This document shows, in pieces, positions 62,099 through 64,000 of a DNA stretch of 64,000 nt. Every line of letters begins with the position of its first letter. Position 1 is the stretch's first letter. The position numbers were made by a program, and so were the translations under genes. The stretch is from Spirometra erinaceieuropaei (Eukaryota > Platyhelminthes > Cestoda > Diphyllobothriidea > Diphyllobothriidae). The notes beneath the pieces were generated by a model. It did no database searches. It saw only the letters and a list, made by a program, of their open reading frames with translations, and was not told the origin of the DNA. Location of the stretch: positions 1,921,461 to 1,985,460 of the forward strand of contig CACRXP010000032.1 in NCBI GenBank assembly GCA_902702965.1, read 5' to 3'.

Positions 62099-63087
62099 CA
62101 GTAGGTGGGTTAACCCATGAAATATCAACCGAAATTTCGAAATGCGTCCTCGTTTCGAAAAGATTAATTAAGTAGTGTTGTAAAACTAAAAATCTTGCAG
62201 CACAACTCTATAATGATTCAGTTACCACAGGAGGTCGGCTTTCGAATGAACCTATTTTGATTGCATGAAAGAACTACATTCCGCAAAAAATGACTACATA
62301 TACAGCAGGCAATTTTCTCATTGACTTTTGTTGCCCGTGAAAATTCAATTATATTTCATAAAAAATAGGCATAAAAATACTTATTCTTTTGCTTACTCGG
62401 TAGAAAACCACGATTTTTCCAATTTTTACTCGAAAGAAGAGTAAAATTGGTTTTCAAAACCTTTTCTTATTCCCGAATAATTTTGAACTTGACGTTCTGT
62501 TACACTGGCATTAAGGGTTTCAAATCTACGAGTCGTATAATTTCTGTGTACGGAAAGCCGTGCATTGCTCTACTGTATTAAGGATAGACCATATGGGATT
62601 CATAACATTTGACCAGTGGATTTGAGGAATATTGTTAACTTTACAAGATACATTCGCAAGTTCCGATACATGACGTTTTATGAACGGTCATTTTACGCTG
62701 TTAAATATTTCACAATTTGGAATTTTTTGAACCAGAATCATACCCTTCTTTTAAGTATAACTTTGGAAGAAAACGTAATTTTCTACCGAATAAGTAAAAT
62801 AAGGAATACTTTTATGCATTTCTTTTATCAAATAAAATTGCATTTTCTTGGGCATTGAAAATTAATGAAAAATGTGCATGATACTTAAGTAGTCATTTTT
62901 GCATAGTATCGTTCTTGTATGCAGTCAACAATGAGTTCATTCAAATGCTGTTCCCCTGAGGTAACCGAATCGTTATAGAATTATGCTGCAGGATGATTAG
63001 TTTTACAACCTCACTGAATTAAGCTTTTCAAAAAGGGAACCTATTTCGAAATTTCCATTGACGTTTCATGAGTTAGCCTACCTACTG
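62099..63087 (-). mobile_element. MITE copy J, full length, minus orientation
   Basis: TA precedes CAGTAGGTGGGTTAACCCAT. The right end is its inverse (GAGTTAGCCTACCTACTG) and is followed by TGG rather than TA. 989 bp. The central loop is inverted relative to copies E, F and I. Confidence 0.92.
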
Positions 63088-63137
63088 TGGTTTTCTACCG
63101 AGTAAGCAAAAGAATAAGTATTTTTATGCCTATTTTT
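63088..63137 (-). repeat. Inverted copy of MITE J interior, directly against its right end
   Basis: About 50 bp from TGGTTTTCTACCGAGTAAGC to TATGCCTATTTTT is the reverse complement of 62362-62410 with a single-base gap. It occupies the place where the TA duplication should be. Confidence 0.85.
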
Positions 63138-63349
63138 GTCCCAGCGATAGTGTCGCCCTTCTTCAGTTCTGCTCCCTGGGACTCCTCTCTTTACTTCTGT
63201 TGGCATTTTATAACTACAGATGCCGATTAAGTATTGGAGCGCATCATTTTAAATGGTAAACAGGTTACACCGACGCTTACACCGTTTATGCCGACAGTTT
63301 ATACCTAAAAACTGTCTTCACGTCACTTTTAGATTTGCTATCTATCGCA

Positions 63350-63480
63350 GTTGCAGGAAGGTTAGGTTTGGGGTTGTGTTGCCGTTGGCTTTAGTGTTAG
63401 GCTTAGGATTAGGCCTTCGTAAGTTGGCAATGGGAGTGAAGTAAAAATTGTTAGGTCTTGGCTTTAGGTTAGTAGGGAGG
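63350..63480 (+). repeat. Degenerate GTTAGG/TTAGGx-rich stretch
   Basis: Loose repeats such as GGTTAGGTTTGGGGTTG, GTGTTAGGCTTAGGATTAGG and GTTAGGTCTTGGC occur over about 130 bp. They resemble the TTAGGG telomere unit but are irregular. Most likely a decayed minisatellite. Confidence 0.5.
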
Positions 63481-64000
63481 AATCGGTTCCTTTGAGATTC
63501 AGTTCGAGGTCAAGTACATCACGGCGGCTTTATATTCCCGTGTCTGAAGCACTCTACAAAGTAAGCATTATACTGGATGTTTCAGAAACATGAACTGGTA
63601 ATTAACTTCAGAATGCGTGCATTGATATAGGAAGTGTTTGTAAATTGGTTTTCGTCGTGTTTTATGTTTACGCAAACTGTTTCAGTGGTTGAAATGCAAT
63701 AGTAGCGAAACCTTCTCTATGTCTGCAAGTGTACCTGTGATAGATGTTCTCTTAATTGCTCCTGACTGTCATTTGCATTTTTAAATTACCAAATTCGCCG
63801 TCAGAGGTTTTGGTCTTAAAGTATTCGAAGCTATACCCTAAGTCACCTTGAAATCAGTGGTTTATATAAAACACAGCTATGGAGTTTACGTAAAATACAA
63901 TGTCAGACCATTATTTTATTTTATCCACTTTGGAATGTTTAAGCACGCTCCTTCTCAGCCTCGTCAAATATGGGATTTCAAATCTGCACGAAACAGATGA
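63481..64000. other. No gene seen
   Basis: AT-rich end of the window with no frame or repeat that I could assign. Confidence 0.4.

Noticed and set aside
1..64000. CRISPR arrays, bacterial operons, ribosome binding sites, rho-independent terminators
   Set aside because: Nothing fits; introns, SINEs and LINEs show that this is animal nuclear DNA, and regularly spaced direct repeats are absent.

Overview
This is eukaryotic DNA that is AT-rich, full of repeats and sparse in genes. There are no bacterial-style operons, no long single-exon genes and no CRISPR. The decayed retroelements point to a parasitic flatworm, most likely a tapeworm and possibly of the diphyllobothriid type, though another platyhelminth cannot be excluded. 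They include a craniofacial-development-protein-2-like endonuclease LINE, LINE tails with C2H2 fingers, and Penelope-like elements (PLEs) with GIY-YIG endonucleases. The taxon is inferred from recalled family resemblance, not from a search.

The only convincing host genes are five dispersed copies of one small family, called FAM here. They lie at about 4.4-7.1 kb (+), 16.3-18.1 kb (-), 23.0-23.6 kb (-), 37.4-38.6 kb (+) and 56.5-58.7 kb (+). The shared architecture is a distant signal-peptide exon (phase 1 donor), then an exon of 242-251 bp, then a short phase 0 intron of 44-157 bp, then a last exon of 264-303 bp. The product is a secreted, cysteine-rich, probably N-glycosylated protein of about 190-216 residues. 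I do not recognise it. Copies g1, g2 and g5 look intact, g3 lacks a detectable first exon, and g4 has a stop codon in its signal-peptide exon. g4 and g5 sit inside two copies of a diverged segmental duplication of about 7 kb (about 35.8-42.9 kb and 54.8-61.9 kb).

The rest is mobile DNA. A TA-targeting MITE family with termini close to CAGTAGGTGGGCTAACTCAT and very long inverted arms occurs at 549-2529 (with a second element nested at 748-1742), 5415-6079, about 10610-11150, 11243-12096, about 39560-39880, 24079-25062, 25662-26608, 41767-42761, 57088-58043 and 62099-63087. The last four full copies include an almost perfect 1-kb palindrome (41767-42761) and an element flanked by an inverted copy of its own interior (62099-63087). 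PLE fragments of at least two kinds lie at 7.5-8.5, 15.2-15.8, 18.4-19.0, 19.5-20.2, 43.5-43.9 and 59.4-60.0 kb. LINE fragments lie at the left edge and at 25.2, 28.3, 30.3-31.5 and 50.5-51.1 kb. A tRNA-derived SINE is present at 31.1, 32.7-33.2 and 44.3-44.6 kb.

Taken together, the window looks like a locus in which a lineage-specific secreted protein family spreads by local duplication and diverges quickly while transposons accumulate in its introns and flanks. Long stretches between these features show nothing I can support.
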